Positions 22,516-33,900 of a DNA stretch of 64,000 bases are shown one piece after another. Source of the DNA: Elmis aenea. Its lineage: Eukaryota; Arthropoda; Insecta; Coleoptera; Elmidae. Each line of letters opens with the position of its first letter. Position 1 is the stretch's first letter. Both the position numbers and the translations under genes were made by a program. The stretch spans positions 52,413,924-52,477,923 of the forward strand of contig OX393581.1 in assembly GCA_947652605.1 (NCBI GenBank), in the 5' to 3' direction. The notes under the pieces were generated by a model. It worked only from the letters and a program-made list of their open reading frames with translations, had not been told where the DNA came from and did no database searches.

Positions 22516-23152
22516 TTTTAATTCGAAGACAATCATTACGATCTCGCTTATTATTAGAGACAGAACTTAGCTTTAAATTCGGAAATAATAGTCAGTAGTC
22601 AGTGTCATGTTATTTTTTTGGTATTAGTTATCAAACTAAAATTATAAAAACTTAATAAGATATGTTTTGTAATTCGTCTATTTGCAGCAGTCTGTTTTTA
22701 ACGTTTAAAGGAGTCTCAAACATCAACATACGATTCAAGACAATAAATACTATGAAGAAATTCGGATCCTGAAAACGATGTATCACAAACTCAGAGTAGT
22801 TCTTCACCCCCATCCCCCATGTAATGAAGATCAGTCTTTGACCTATTTAACTAGAATTCCTAAAAGCATAATAAATTTATTTACGGTAGAAGATTGTAAG
22901 ACGTTTGCCAGGTAATGGTAATACACTATGTAGTTGGTACATTAACACCTTGTTAATAAAATTATATTTTAAGAAGGGTTCAACAAGCGTAGATAACACG
23001 AAAAGTGGGATTTTCTTGATTTGGTTCTTTGAAGAAAAAGTAAAAAACTAATAATAACTAGACAATCGGTGTTGTAAAGTATTTAAGATGGTTTGAATAT
23101 CTGTAATATATAACAGTTTAATGATTATAAATGAAATACAAGGCTATATTAC

Positions 23153-23815
23153 ACACTGAACTTTTTTCAAAAGTTTAGAAGAACTGTAAAAACTAATTTA
23201 GCAGTTTTTAAAGAAACTAAAGGTACAAATGCATTTTGTAAAAAGTAATTGTAAAAAATCGTTTCCAAACTAACGTATAAAAGCAATAATTACATGTACA
23301 CCAAATTTTCATGCTTTTTTCCTCATTTCTAGACGAAATTTTGTGTGTCGATTTGCATTTACCACCTTTAATAAACGTTGTAAGTTTTAGTTGAGTATAT
23401 TGCCGTGATTTTTGCTAACGTGGCGCCACCAATCGGGTTCACTTTCAAAAACGACTGGTGGTAAAATCAGCAACTAATTCAAGGTCGAATTGCGGTCAAA
23501 CTTGGCAAAACTTGTAAACAATTCTCTAAACTAAAAGGTTTGAAGGTCATTCAAGGTGATTAAAACATAGCATACGAGGTCTCACAGAGAAATTCGGTGA
23601 CGTATTTCTGAATTAAAAATGACATACATGGTCTCGCCTAGAAATTCTGAGACAATTATTAAACTTATTGAATTTTTTACATTACATAAAATAGTACCAC
23701 TATGTGCAAATGATATGTTTCCATTTCGAAGGCAGAGGTGCAGTCAGGTGCAGTTTAACTGCTGCTATCCAGGTGTGTACAACCTCTGTTAATCAAAGCT
23801 GTTAATGAAACAGTG
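23153..23815 (+). repeat. Diverged direct repeat, right unit (copy A)
   Basis: Second unit of the pair beginning at 21757, adjoining the satellite. In copy B this unit (from 47309) is split by the Gypsy element. Confidence 0.6.
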
Positions 23816-23831
23816 AAGGCCGATACTGATC

Positions 23832-26800
23832 AAATATGAATTTATAAAGTATAGTGGACTTCGGAACTTGAATAGAAATGTAACTTTTTTAGGTAACGAA
23901 TGAGTTATTAAAAAATTGCTTCTGGATCGGTGCTGTCGAGAGACATTTAGGAGTAAAAATCCAATGGAAATGAAACCAAGCTGTATTTAGTTCCTAAACA
24001 TGAATTTATAAAGTATAGTGGACTCAGTCAGTTGGGAACTTGCATGGAAATAATAAGTTTTGTTGTAGAGAATAAGTTATTAAAAAATTGCTTTTGGATC
24101 GGTAGCTGTCGAGTGACATTTATAAGTAAAAATCCAATGAAATTTAAACCAAGCTGTATATATGTCTTAAATATGGATTTATAAAGTATAGTGGACTCAG
24201 TCAGTTGGGAACTTGCATGGGAATAATGATTTTTGTTGTAGAGAATGAGTTATTAAAAAATTGCTTTTGGATCGGTGGCTGTGGAGTGACATTTATAAGT
24301 AAAAATCCAATGAAATTTAAACCAAGCTGTATATATGTCTTAAATATGGATTTATAAAGTATAGTGGACTCAGTCAGTTGGGAACTTGCATGGGAATAAT
24401 GATTTTTGTTGTAGAGAATGAGTTATTAAAAAATTGCTTTTAGATCGGTGGCTGTCGAGTGACATTTATATGTAAAAATCCAATGAAATTTAAACCAAGC
24501 TGTATATATGTCTTAAATATGGATTTATAAAGTATAGTGGACTCAGTCAGTTGGAAACTTGCATGGGAATAATAATTTTTGTTGTAGAGAATGAGTTATT
24601 AAAAAATTGCTTTTGGATCGGTGGCTGTGGAGTGACATTTATAAGTAAAAATCCAATGAAATTTAAACCAAGCTGTATATATGTCTTAAATATGGATTTA
24701 TAAAGTATAGTGGACTCAGTCAGTTGGGAACTTGCATGGGAATAATAATTTTTGTTGTAGAGAATGAGTTATTAAAAAATTGCTTTTGGATCGGTGGCTG
24801 TCGAGTGACATTTATAAGTAAAAATCCAATGAAGTTTAAACCAAGCTGTATATATGTCTTAAATATGGATTTATAAAGTATAGTGGACTCAGTCAGTTGG
24901 GAACTTGCATGGGAATAATAATTTTTGTTGTAGAGAATGAGTTATTAAAAAATTGCTTTTGGATCGGTGGCTGTGGAGTGACATTTATAAGTAAAAATCC
25001 AATGAAATTTAAACCAAGCTGTATATATGTCTTAAATATGGATTTATAAAGTATAGTGGACTCAGTCAGTTGGGAACTTGCATGGGAATAATGATTTTTG
25101 TTGTAGAGAATGAGTTATTAAAAAATTGCTTTTGGATCGGTGGCTGTGGAGTGACATTTATAAGTAAAAATCCAATGAAATTTAAACCAAGCTGTATATA
25201 TGTCTTAAATATGGATTTATAAAGTATAGTGGACTCAGTCAGTTGGGAACTTGCATGGGAATAATAATTTTTGTTGTAGAGAATGAGTTATTAAAAAATT
25301 GCTTTTGGATTGGTGGCTGTGGAGTGACATTTATAAGTAAAAATCCAATGAAGTTTAAACCAAGCTGTATATATGTCTTAAATATGGATTTATAAAGTAT
25401 AGTGGACTCAGTCAGTTGGGAACTTGCATGGGAATAATAATTTTTGTTGTAGAGAATGAGTTATTAAAAAATTGCTTTTGGATCGGTGGCTGTGGAGTGA
25501 CATTTATAAGTAAAAATCCAATGAAATTTAAACCAAGCTGTATATATGTCTTAAATATGGATTTATAAAGTATAGTGGACTCAGTCAGTTGGGAACTTGC
25601 ATGGGAATAATGATTTTTGTTGTAGAGAATGAGTTATTAAAAAATTGCTTTTGGATCGGTGGCTGTGGAGTGACATTTATAAGTAAAAATCCAATGAAAT
25701 TTAAACCAAGCTGTATATATGTCTTAAATATGGATTTATAAAGTATAGTGGACTCAGTCAGTTGGGAACATGCATGGGAATAATAATTTTTGTTGTAGAG
25801 AATGAGTTATTAAAAAACTGCTTTTGGATCGGTGGCTGTCGAGTGACATTTATAAGTAAAAATCCAATGAAATTTAAACCAAGCTGTATATATGTCTTAA
25901 ATATGGATTTATAAAGTATAGTGGACTCAGTCAGTTGGGAACTTGCATGGGAATAATAATTTTTGTTGTAGAGAATGAGTTATTAAAAAATTGCTTTTGG
26001 ATCGGTGGCTGTCGAGTGACATTTATAAGTAAAAATCCAATGAAATTTAAACCAAGCTGTATATATGTCTTAAATATGGATTTATAAAGTATAGTGGACT
26101 CAGTCAGTTGGTAACTTGCATGGAAATAGTATTTTGTGTTGTAGAAAATGAGTTTTAAAAAAATTGCTTTGGGATCGGTGGCTGTGGAGTGACATTTATA
26201 AGTAAAAATCCAATGAAATTTAAACCAAGCTGTATATATGTCTTAAATATGGATTTATAAAGTATAGTGGACTCAGTCAGTTGGGAACTTGCATGGGAAT
26301 AATAATTTTTGTTGTAGAGAATGAGTTATTAAAAAATTGCTTTTGGATCGGTGGCTGTCGAGTGACATTTATAAGTAAAAATCCAATGAAATTTAAACCA
26401 AGCTGTATATATGTCTTAAATATGGATTTATAAAGTATAGTGGACTCAGTCAGTTGGTAACTTGCATGGAAATAGTATTTTGTGTTGTAGAAAATGAGTT
26501 TTAAAAAAATTGCTTTGGGATCGGTGGCTGTGGAGTGACATTTATAAGTAAAAATCCAATGAAATTTAAACCAAGCTGTATATATGTCTTAAATATGGAT
26601 TTATAAAGTATAGTGGACTCAGTCGGTTGGGAACTTGCATGAAAATAATAATTTTTGTTGTAGAGAATGAGTTATTAAAAAATTGCTTTTGGCTCGTTGC
26701 TCTCGAGCGACATTTATTAGTAAAAATCCAAAAAAATTAAATAAAGCTGTTATAAGGTCTCAAATATGAATTTATAAAGTATAGTGGACTCGGTCAGTTG

Positions 26801-27127
26801 GAAACTTGCATGGAAATAATAATTTTTGTGATAGAGAATGAGTTATTAAAAATTTGCTTTTGGATTGAACCTGTCGAGAGACATTTAGGAGTAAAAATCC
26901 AATGAAAATTAAACGAAGCTGTTATTAGGTCTTAAATATGAATTAATAAACTATAGTGGACTCGGTTAGTTGGGAACTTGCATGGAAATAAAAATTTTTG
27001 TGATAGAGAATGAGTTATTAAAAAATTGTTTTTGGATCAGTGGCTGTCGAGAGTCATTTATGAGTAAAAATCCAATGAAAATTGAACGAAGCTGTATTTA
27101 GGTCTCAAATATGAATTTATAAAGTAT
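23832..27127 (+). repeat. 173 bp satellite array, about 19 monomers (copy A)
   Basis: Monomers recur at exactly 173 bp (AAGCTGTATATATGTC at 24151, 24324, 24497), each with ATAAAGTATAGTGGACTC. Inner monomers are almost identical; those at both ends are clearly diverged. Variant positions (GTGGAG/GTCGAG, AATAATGATT/AATAATAATT, AATAGTATTTTGTG) tell monomer types apart. Confidence 0.95.
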
Positions 27128-27389
27128 AGATGATATGGTCAATATTGGGTTTTGTGTTTGCCGTATGAGTTTGTGGTGGATGTCGCTCAGATTAACTGGG
27201 AAAACTACGTGGAAATTATGTTTTGGGAATTAAACAGTAAAACAATTACTCATTAACATTATTAGCACTTAAACACGCATCTATTTGCTATTGTAGTTGA
27301 TTAATTACACTTTTTGTACAAATGACATGCGTTACGTCGATGAAAATAAAAAATCTTGATTTTTCAACGATTTAATTACGCCTTCTTAA

Positions 27390-27714
27390 ATACAAAACGC
27401 AACCCACTTAGCAGGTTGCGCCTACATAGGTATGCAATGTGCTTAACAAAACGCCTACTTTCGGCATTTTCAGGCAACCTGCGTAGCAATGACGCTAAAT
27501 TAATTACATATCCATGTAGGCGTAACGTACACTATGCAACCCACTAAACGTTGCGCCTACTGATAGGCAACCACTACACAAAACGCCTTCATAGAGATGC
27601 AATATATTTGACATAACAGTTACGCAGGTTGTCTAAAAATGACAAAAGTAGGCGTTTTGTTCAGCACATTGCATACCTACGTAGGCGCAAGTGTTAGGTG
27701 GGTTGCGTTCTGTA
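27390..27714. mobile_element. Foldback MITE with about 72 bp inverted arms, copy A
   Basis: Arms 27390-27464 and 27642-27714 are inverted copies, rich in CGCAACCCAC and CGCCTAC. TTAA flanks both sides (27386-27389, 27715-27718), as expected for a TTAA target. It is about 325 bp with no coding capacity and more GC than its surroundings. The middle has further short copies of the arm motifs. Confidence 0.7.
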
Positions 27715-27819
27715 TTAATGAATCACAAAAATAGCTAAACAATACTGTTCTTATGGCAAACAAAATTAATTTCTGCAGTATACAGTACTAAGGTAATCGT
27801 AAACTTCAATAAAAATCAA

Positions 27820-28235
27820 AATAAATATGGTTAAGATCAAGTTATTAAAGATTTGGTTTTTGACTAGAACTGTCAAAACAGATTTATTAGTAAAAATCCA
27901 ATAAAAATTAAACAATGCAATAGTGATGTCTCAAATATGAGTTTATAAAGTATACTGCACTAACTCAATCAAAAAATGAAATAAAAATCAAAATATATCT
28001 AGTAACCATCAAGTTATTAAAGATTTCCTTTTGTATCCGATCTGTCGAAACACATGTGTAGTAGACCGTGGTTAGTAGAAATCCAATAACAATTAAACCA
28101 TGCTATATTTATGTCAAATGTGACTTTATTAAGTATACAGCACTAACTCAATCGAACAATGAAATAAAAATATATCTGGTAACCATTAAGTTATTAAAGA
28201 TTTTGAATTGTATCAGTTTGTTAATGATAAAAATT
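27820..28235 (+). repeat. Highly diverged satellite monomers, copy A
   Basis: Two or three degraded units keep GTAAAAATCCAATAAAAATT and TTTATAAAGTATACTGCAC at about 180 bp spacing, right of the MITE and next to APC10. Copy B equivalent is 57378-57793. Confidence 0.6.
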
Positions 28236-28364
28236 AAGAAATAATCTTTCAGTTTATCGTTAAAATAAGTTTATTCCTTCACACTTAAAAATGTAACATT
28301 TTCACAATATACACCAATAAATAATACAATTTACATAAAACCTAAAATTTAATAATACAGTTTT

Positions 28365-29048
28365 TCACCTAATGGTGGCAAATTGTTGAAAAGCAACTGT
28401 TGAAAAACGAGCAAAGTTATCTAACGCTATGCTTTGTCCTTCCATTGGACTATGTATTTTTATCTGCCGCATATGGGTGTCTCTACCATTCTGGTGATTA
28501 CTCGTTACCGCTATCTGTATCATAAACATCCTCACCGGCTTTTCCCTTATATCTTTAATTGGTATATGTACCCAACCTAAAAAAAAACACATTACTACAA
28601 TGTTTCAATTCCATAAAACTGCTATTTAAAATACCTGTTGGTTCCGTGAGCATTATTACTTCAATCTCTTGTAAATCATTAAAATGCGTTCCTACTCTAA
28701 TCGAGATACGACTTGGTGTATAACTCTCATCCAATTTATAATCCGTATATATAAAAATATCACTGACTGTAGTTTTACGTTGAAACTGAATATTAACTAA
28801 ATGCGGTAACTGTCCATCGGACTGCCAATAAGTATCCATACGGTCATCTCGTAACTGTTCAACTCCAAATCCTGAACATGATAAGGGTGAAATTACACAT
28901 CAGCTACATAAAAAAAATCAAGTTACGGCTACACAAATTAATAACCTGGTTTGCAGGACGACAAGCTCCATATTGCTTGTGAACCAACTTCTCTTACATG
29001 TCCTGTGCGTTCATTTTTAATTGGATCTATTTCAGTATTACTTCTCAT
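28365..29048 (-). CDS. APC10: Anaphase-promoting complex subunit 10 (APC10/DOC1), copy A
   Basis: Three coding exons (29048-28946, 28871-28635, 28576-28365) give 183 residues; both introns are phase 1 and GT-AG. The protein is one DOC domain, a galactose-binding-like beta-jelly-roll. Conserved family blocks are GSQAIWSLSSCKPGFGV, DTYWQSDGQLPHLVNIQF, DESYTPSRISIRVG and NHQNGRDTHMRQIKI. It ends in Ile-Arg, the IR tail by which APC10 is known to dock on the TPR subunit CDC27/APC3. APC10 helps form the degron receptor of the APC/C ubiquitin ligase, which drives mitotic exit in the nucleus and cytosol. Length matches the usual about 185 residues. An AATAAA lies at 28270-28275 (minus strand). The gene borders the diverged edge of the 173 bp satellite. 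Confidence 0.95.
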
Positions 29049-29625
29049 CTTGAAAATTTGCAAAAATTGTAGGTTATGTATTAACACATAAAGAAAAAGT
29101 TTGTAACGTATACATTTTCGGACCTTTAGCCAACATATTATACAACCTACAATAGAAATATTTCTTTTTATAAGTATTATTTTTTTAAATCATAAGTATG
29201 TACCTCAAACTCTAGATGTACGAAAATACACATTCTACAGCTTTAACATGCAATAAATCTTATTTGTATCCAAGATTTCTGGGTAAATTAAAATGCATGA
29301 TTAGAAAAATTCGTCTAGGTATGGGAGCTCGTACCCCACATCAGCGATTAGCCTCTTTGCAAAAATTAATCGATTAAAAATAAACAAAATAAAGCAATAA
29401 AAATTTAAAATATGTAGTTTTTTAATCCCATATTTTACAAGTTAAATTGATATGAACACAAAAACGGAACATTTTAAAGCAATACAGCTTCAAAATGGAT
29501 GTAAAAACCATTGATTTCAAATATCTACAATAGATATTAAATAGTCTTGCTTCTCTGCTATCTTTAACCCCCATTTATGGCATCCATAAATTTTACGATG
29601 TCGAATTGCCCCTCTTCATATTTTG
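29049..29625. other. Upstream flank of APC10, copy A, up to contig end
   Basis: Non-coding. It matches 58607-59183 and stops dead at the N run; it should contain the APC10 promoter. Confidence 0.5.
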
Positions 29626-29825
29626 NNNNNNNNNNNNNNNNNNNNNNNNNNNNNNNNNNNNNNNNNNNNNNNNNNNNNNNNNNNNNNNNNNNNNNNNNNN
29701 NNNNNNNNNNNNNNNNNNNNNNNNNNNNNNNNNNNNNNNNNNNNNNNNNNNNNNNNNNNNNNNNNNNNNNNNNNNNNNNNNNNNNNNNNNNNNNNNNNNN
29801 NNNNNNNNNNNNNNNNNNNNNNNNN
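29626..29825. other. Assembly gap of exactly 200 N
   Basis: A round-number run of N is a scaffolding placeholder rather than a measured gap. Open frames spanning it are meaningless. Confidence 0.99.
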
Positions 29826-30798
29826 GGCCGAAAAAGTAACTTTTACGGCCGTTGCTAAGGAGAGGGTCGGTAATGCAGTACATACGCCGTCATCTGTCAG
29901 TGACAGAATGTCACGTAGTTTCTAACCTATAATTTTGAAAATTACTAAAAATTTAAATTGTTTTTAATTCGATCGCACAAAAAATGTAATATGCACCTCG
30001 GCCAAAACGTACTTTTTGGCCTTGATACATAAATAACTATTTTTTTATTGTTATCTGAAACCTTTCTGCCATTTTTTTCTCTAATTTTGCCAAAAGCCTC
30101 ATATTTCCCTATGTTTCTGTCCAACGAATAAAAATATGTGTGCGAGGTTTGTCTTCTATCTGGATATGTTTCTGCATATCGTTGACTTGACAGTGTAGAG
30201 TTCCTATTCAATGAATAAAAAATTAAAGTTCATTTTTACGAATTTATTAATGTGAAGTAACAGACTTTTAGTTTGTTGATTAGTAGTCAAGGAAACAACA
30301 TAAACTACAATGACCGACCTACCTGATTTATAGTTGTTATTGTTAAAACCGTATTTTTTCAAATTTGACAATTAATGTAGAAGTAAAATACCATGTGTGA
30401 TATCTCAATGGATTCAGAAACATTAATGCTATTTGATTATGTAAATAGCAAAAATTGTGCCCATAAGAAAAAACAAAGTTGGTTGTCATAAAACAAAAAC
30501 GAATCGATCTAGCAAACATTTGTGACCACCATTCGATTCGGCTTGAAAAGTTGCTTGGGCAATGTCTTTAAACATTTAAAATATTTCAAATTCCAATGGA
30601 GTTATAGACGATTTTCAAAAATCGCATTTTCCAGTTTTTCCTAATTTTCTCGGATACCGTTTGAGATATTTCCAATTTCTCTTTGGATTATCAATGAGCA
30701 TCAAATTTAGCAACTTTGCCAAATTTAAACCTATACTCTAGCTATTATAATAAGCGAGATCCCCATGGTGGGCCTCGAATTTGAATAACCCTGTATAA
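29826..30798. repeat. Repeat-derived sequence at the left end of the second contig
   Basis: Not matched in copy A. The left part has an inverted pair around GGCCGAAAAAGTAACTTTTA and ACGTACTTTTTGGCC. The right part (about 30480-30797) is a repeat ending GAATAACCCTGTATA, related to the relic at 9320-9835. Copy B homology begins at the next base. Confidence 0.5.
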
Positions 30799-30945
30799 GT
30801 GGGTTTAGCTACTGTGTAGAAAGAGTAAGCAAAACTTAAGAGTTTACAAACAATGCGAACCCTTCAGTTACAAATATGGCAAAAAAAAACACCTTTCATA
30901 GACCCTCTGCCAATCAATTCCGCTAAACGCACATTTCTTACTTAC

Positions 30946-33900
30946 ATTTTAATGAATCCCTCACTTTGTAGGAGATATTCCACAGATTTTCATAATTCTC
31001 GTAATAATCATTGAACGATGCTGAATGAGTTATGTTGTAAATTAACTGCGTCACGTTAACACCCTGATAGAAGTTCAACACATCAATATTGTTAGCAACT
31101 AAACCATTGTGCAAATTGACTGGAGTTTTGAAGACAAGATTTTGATGTTTATAAGCCTGGAATTACATTATTAATATTGTGTTTGGGATTTTTAATAAAG
31201 TAAATAAAGCATTACCTGGTTGTTTATCAAATCAATTAAGTCGATATTGTTTATTAATCCATTTATAAATATTTTGTTGATGATGGTGGGATTATTTACT
31301 TCAGTAAACAGTTTTAAACCTGTAATAGTTTGAGGGATGCTCTTTAACATAATGCTTTGTTCGTTGAATGATAATCCATTCACTAACTTTTGTGACCTGT
31401 AAAGCAGTTTATTTACAAGAAAGAACATGGTTTTATAATTCTGTAAAAATAAGTTATTAATATACTTACGTAAATAACTAATATTTACAGATTAAGTGAG
31501 CATTTTAAAGTAATAAAAAAGGCTTCTATAATACGTTCACAAAGAGCATTTTCAAAAATATTGTCAAGAAAAATTAATTTTGTCCATGTAAAATGCAAGT
31601 CTCGGAAAAAAATTCTTACCCAATTCCGTTTGCGAATTTTGTGTAGTTATTAAAAACCACATTTCCCTCGATTTTAAAACTGCCAGCTTTTAGAACTGCA
31701 TTCTGCGTCCAATAAACTATATCAACACCTTGCATTTTAATATTTTTATCGGTTTTTAATATCTCAATTCCTGCATTTTCAACGATTTTGCTTCCAGTTA
31801 CTATATTCTTGGTGTCGTATCTCATAACATCGACTCTCAAATCCAAGTTATTGATGAGGTAGTCTCCTTGCAGATCTAAAATTTGAGGATTTTGGTGTTA
31901 TGTGCTTTCATAATAAACGGTTTAAATATAAAAGGAGCTATATTCAACATTGTATATAGTCTAAATATGCCATAAAGACACAATTTAATTTAATTTAATT
32001 TGAACTTAATATGGGCATGTAACACAGAGGGCGCCAAATAGGTGGGACACTGTAGGAATCCCTTGAACCTATTTCTGTGAAATAATAATAAAGCAGGTGT
32101 TATCGGCTTACTTTTTACGTTTTTTTCTACACATCACTTGTATTTATTTATACCACCAAAAAATAACTCACCAATCAATTCACATCTTTCCAGTACCAAA
32201 GTATTTTCAAAAACCTGGTTTGTATTTTTTAACAAGGCAGTAGCCATAAATTCTTCCAAATTAATGCCGCCTATTTCACCTTCAACAGATCCTTCTGTTG
32301 CCAAAACTCCATTTTTAAAGACTACGCCATCGGTGAATCCTAGTGTAGCCGAGATATTTTGATCGTTCGATTTACTAAAGTAGTTTTGTGACAACCAACG
32401 CAAATTTACCTCACCGACATAATTCTGAAAACAAAGCTACTTTCAAAATCTCTTGTAAAACTGAAGCATATATTTTTTTAAGGTCGTGCACATAAACTTA
32501 CGATGCAAAATAACCCAAATAATGCTGAAAATTCGTGCTTTTATTGCGTAATTATTAGGGACGATCATACCCTTAAAAATTTACTTGAATTAAACACATT
32601 TTTTACTGTTAAAAAGAGGTAAGGAATTTTGAATTTCAGTGTTAAAATTTGCGGTTTGCGTTTAAACAACGTTTATGCAATGCGTAACGCGTGTTATTTT
32701 GTTTAGAAACCGATTAAAAATATTTTTATAGCTGTTTAGTTTTTAAAATTTTTTCAAGAATATACCTACCCTTCACATCTTTTATGTAAAAAAATAAAAA
32801 ATGTTATGACTGTAAACAATATTAGTTTTTAATAATTGTTCAATTCTTACCTTTACAAACACTTCATTTTCGAAAAACACCTGGTCAAATTCAAAAGAAC
32901 CCGACAGTATTGCCTCTTTGTTACTATACCACGAGTTGTCCAGTGCATAACTTAACGAAACTCCATTCACATTTTGTACTTTTGGGCCTTTAGTGAAATA
33001 CGCGTTACCTACAATACATACATCCATCACACAAGAACATTTTTTAATTATCATTAGCTTTTCACCATTGATTATAACATCACGCTGCGATGAATCAAAA
33101 TTGCAAAGCTCTGTTAGATTCAAGTCGAATATGAGGCCATCTACATTGAGATTTCCGTAAATCGTAACCTTTTCGTTGAAGACTTTTCCTCCGCTCAAAA
33201 TTTGTTCTATGTCAGAATCGGACTGGATTATATCGTGGAGATCGCTGAGTCCTTCAACTTGGCCGTCTAATCCTATGGGTTCTGCTGATGCGAGACCTTT
33301 GTCTAAAATCATTACAATAACATCAATAATTTTTTTTTACAAATGTGTGATTTATTTAAGTAATTATTCGTGTTTTTAATTTTAAGAAATCACTTGATTA
33401 TTTTTTTAGTGCTTCAATTGTTTAATTGGTTAATTTATTAATATAAGTTTGTTTCTTCGTCTGTAGCAATCTTATTGCTACTGATAGAGAGACCAGAGTT
33501 TGAAAATTGGTCTAGCATTTGTGCATTTCTACAAGTAATCCTTCATTTAAAAAAGATTTAAACTTATCTTACGTATATTTTTCGTCAATTTCAACTCCTA
33601 AAGAGAAAAAAATCTGCTAACGAAGCAACTCAAGGCTGTGAAACTTTGCATGAATTGAAATTGAAGAAAAACACAATCCTACAAACACTACCTAGCTTTT
33701 AATTTAATACTTTTTATTTTGCTGTGCCAAAAAAGATCCTCTTAAAGAAATTTTCAACCCGCAATTTCTAAAGCAATGTCAAAAAAACAAAACCGAATCG
33801 ACCTAGCTAACGGTTTATAAGATTAAATGCAGATTAAAAATATTCTTTGAGAAATTTCCTATGGAACAAGCAAAAAACGACACGATTTTTTAAGATATTT

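Noticed and set aside
23832..27127. Possible CRISPR array because of the regular repeats
   Set aside because: The 173 bp units adjoin directly with no unique spacers, and the genome is eukaryotic; this is a satellite.
29577..29925. Open frames of about 77-100 residues spanning the N run
   Set aside because: Most residues are unknown; they arise only because N cannot encode a stop.
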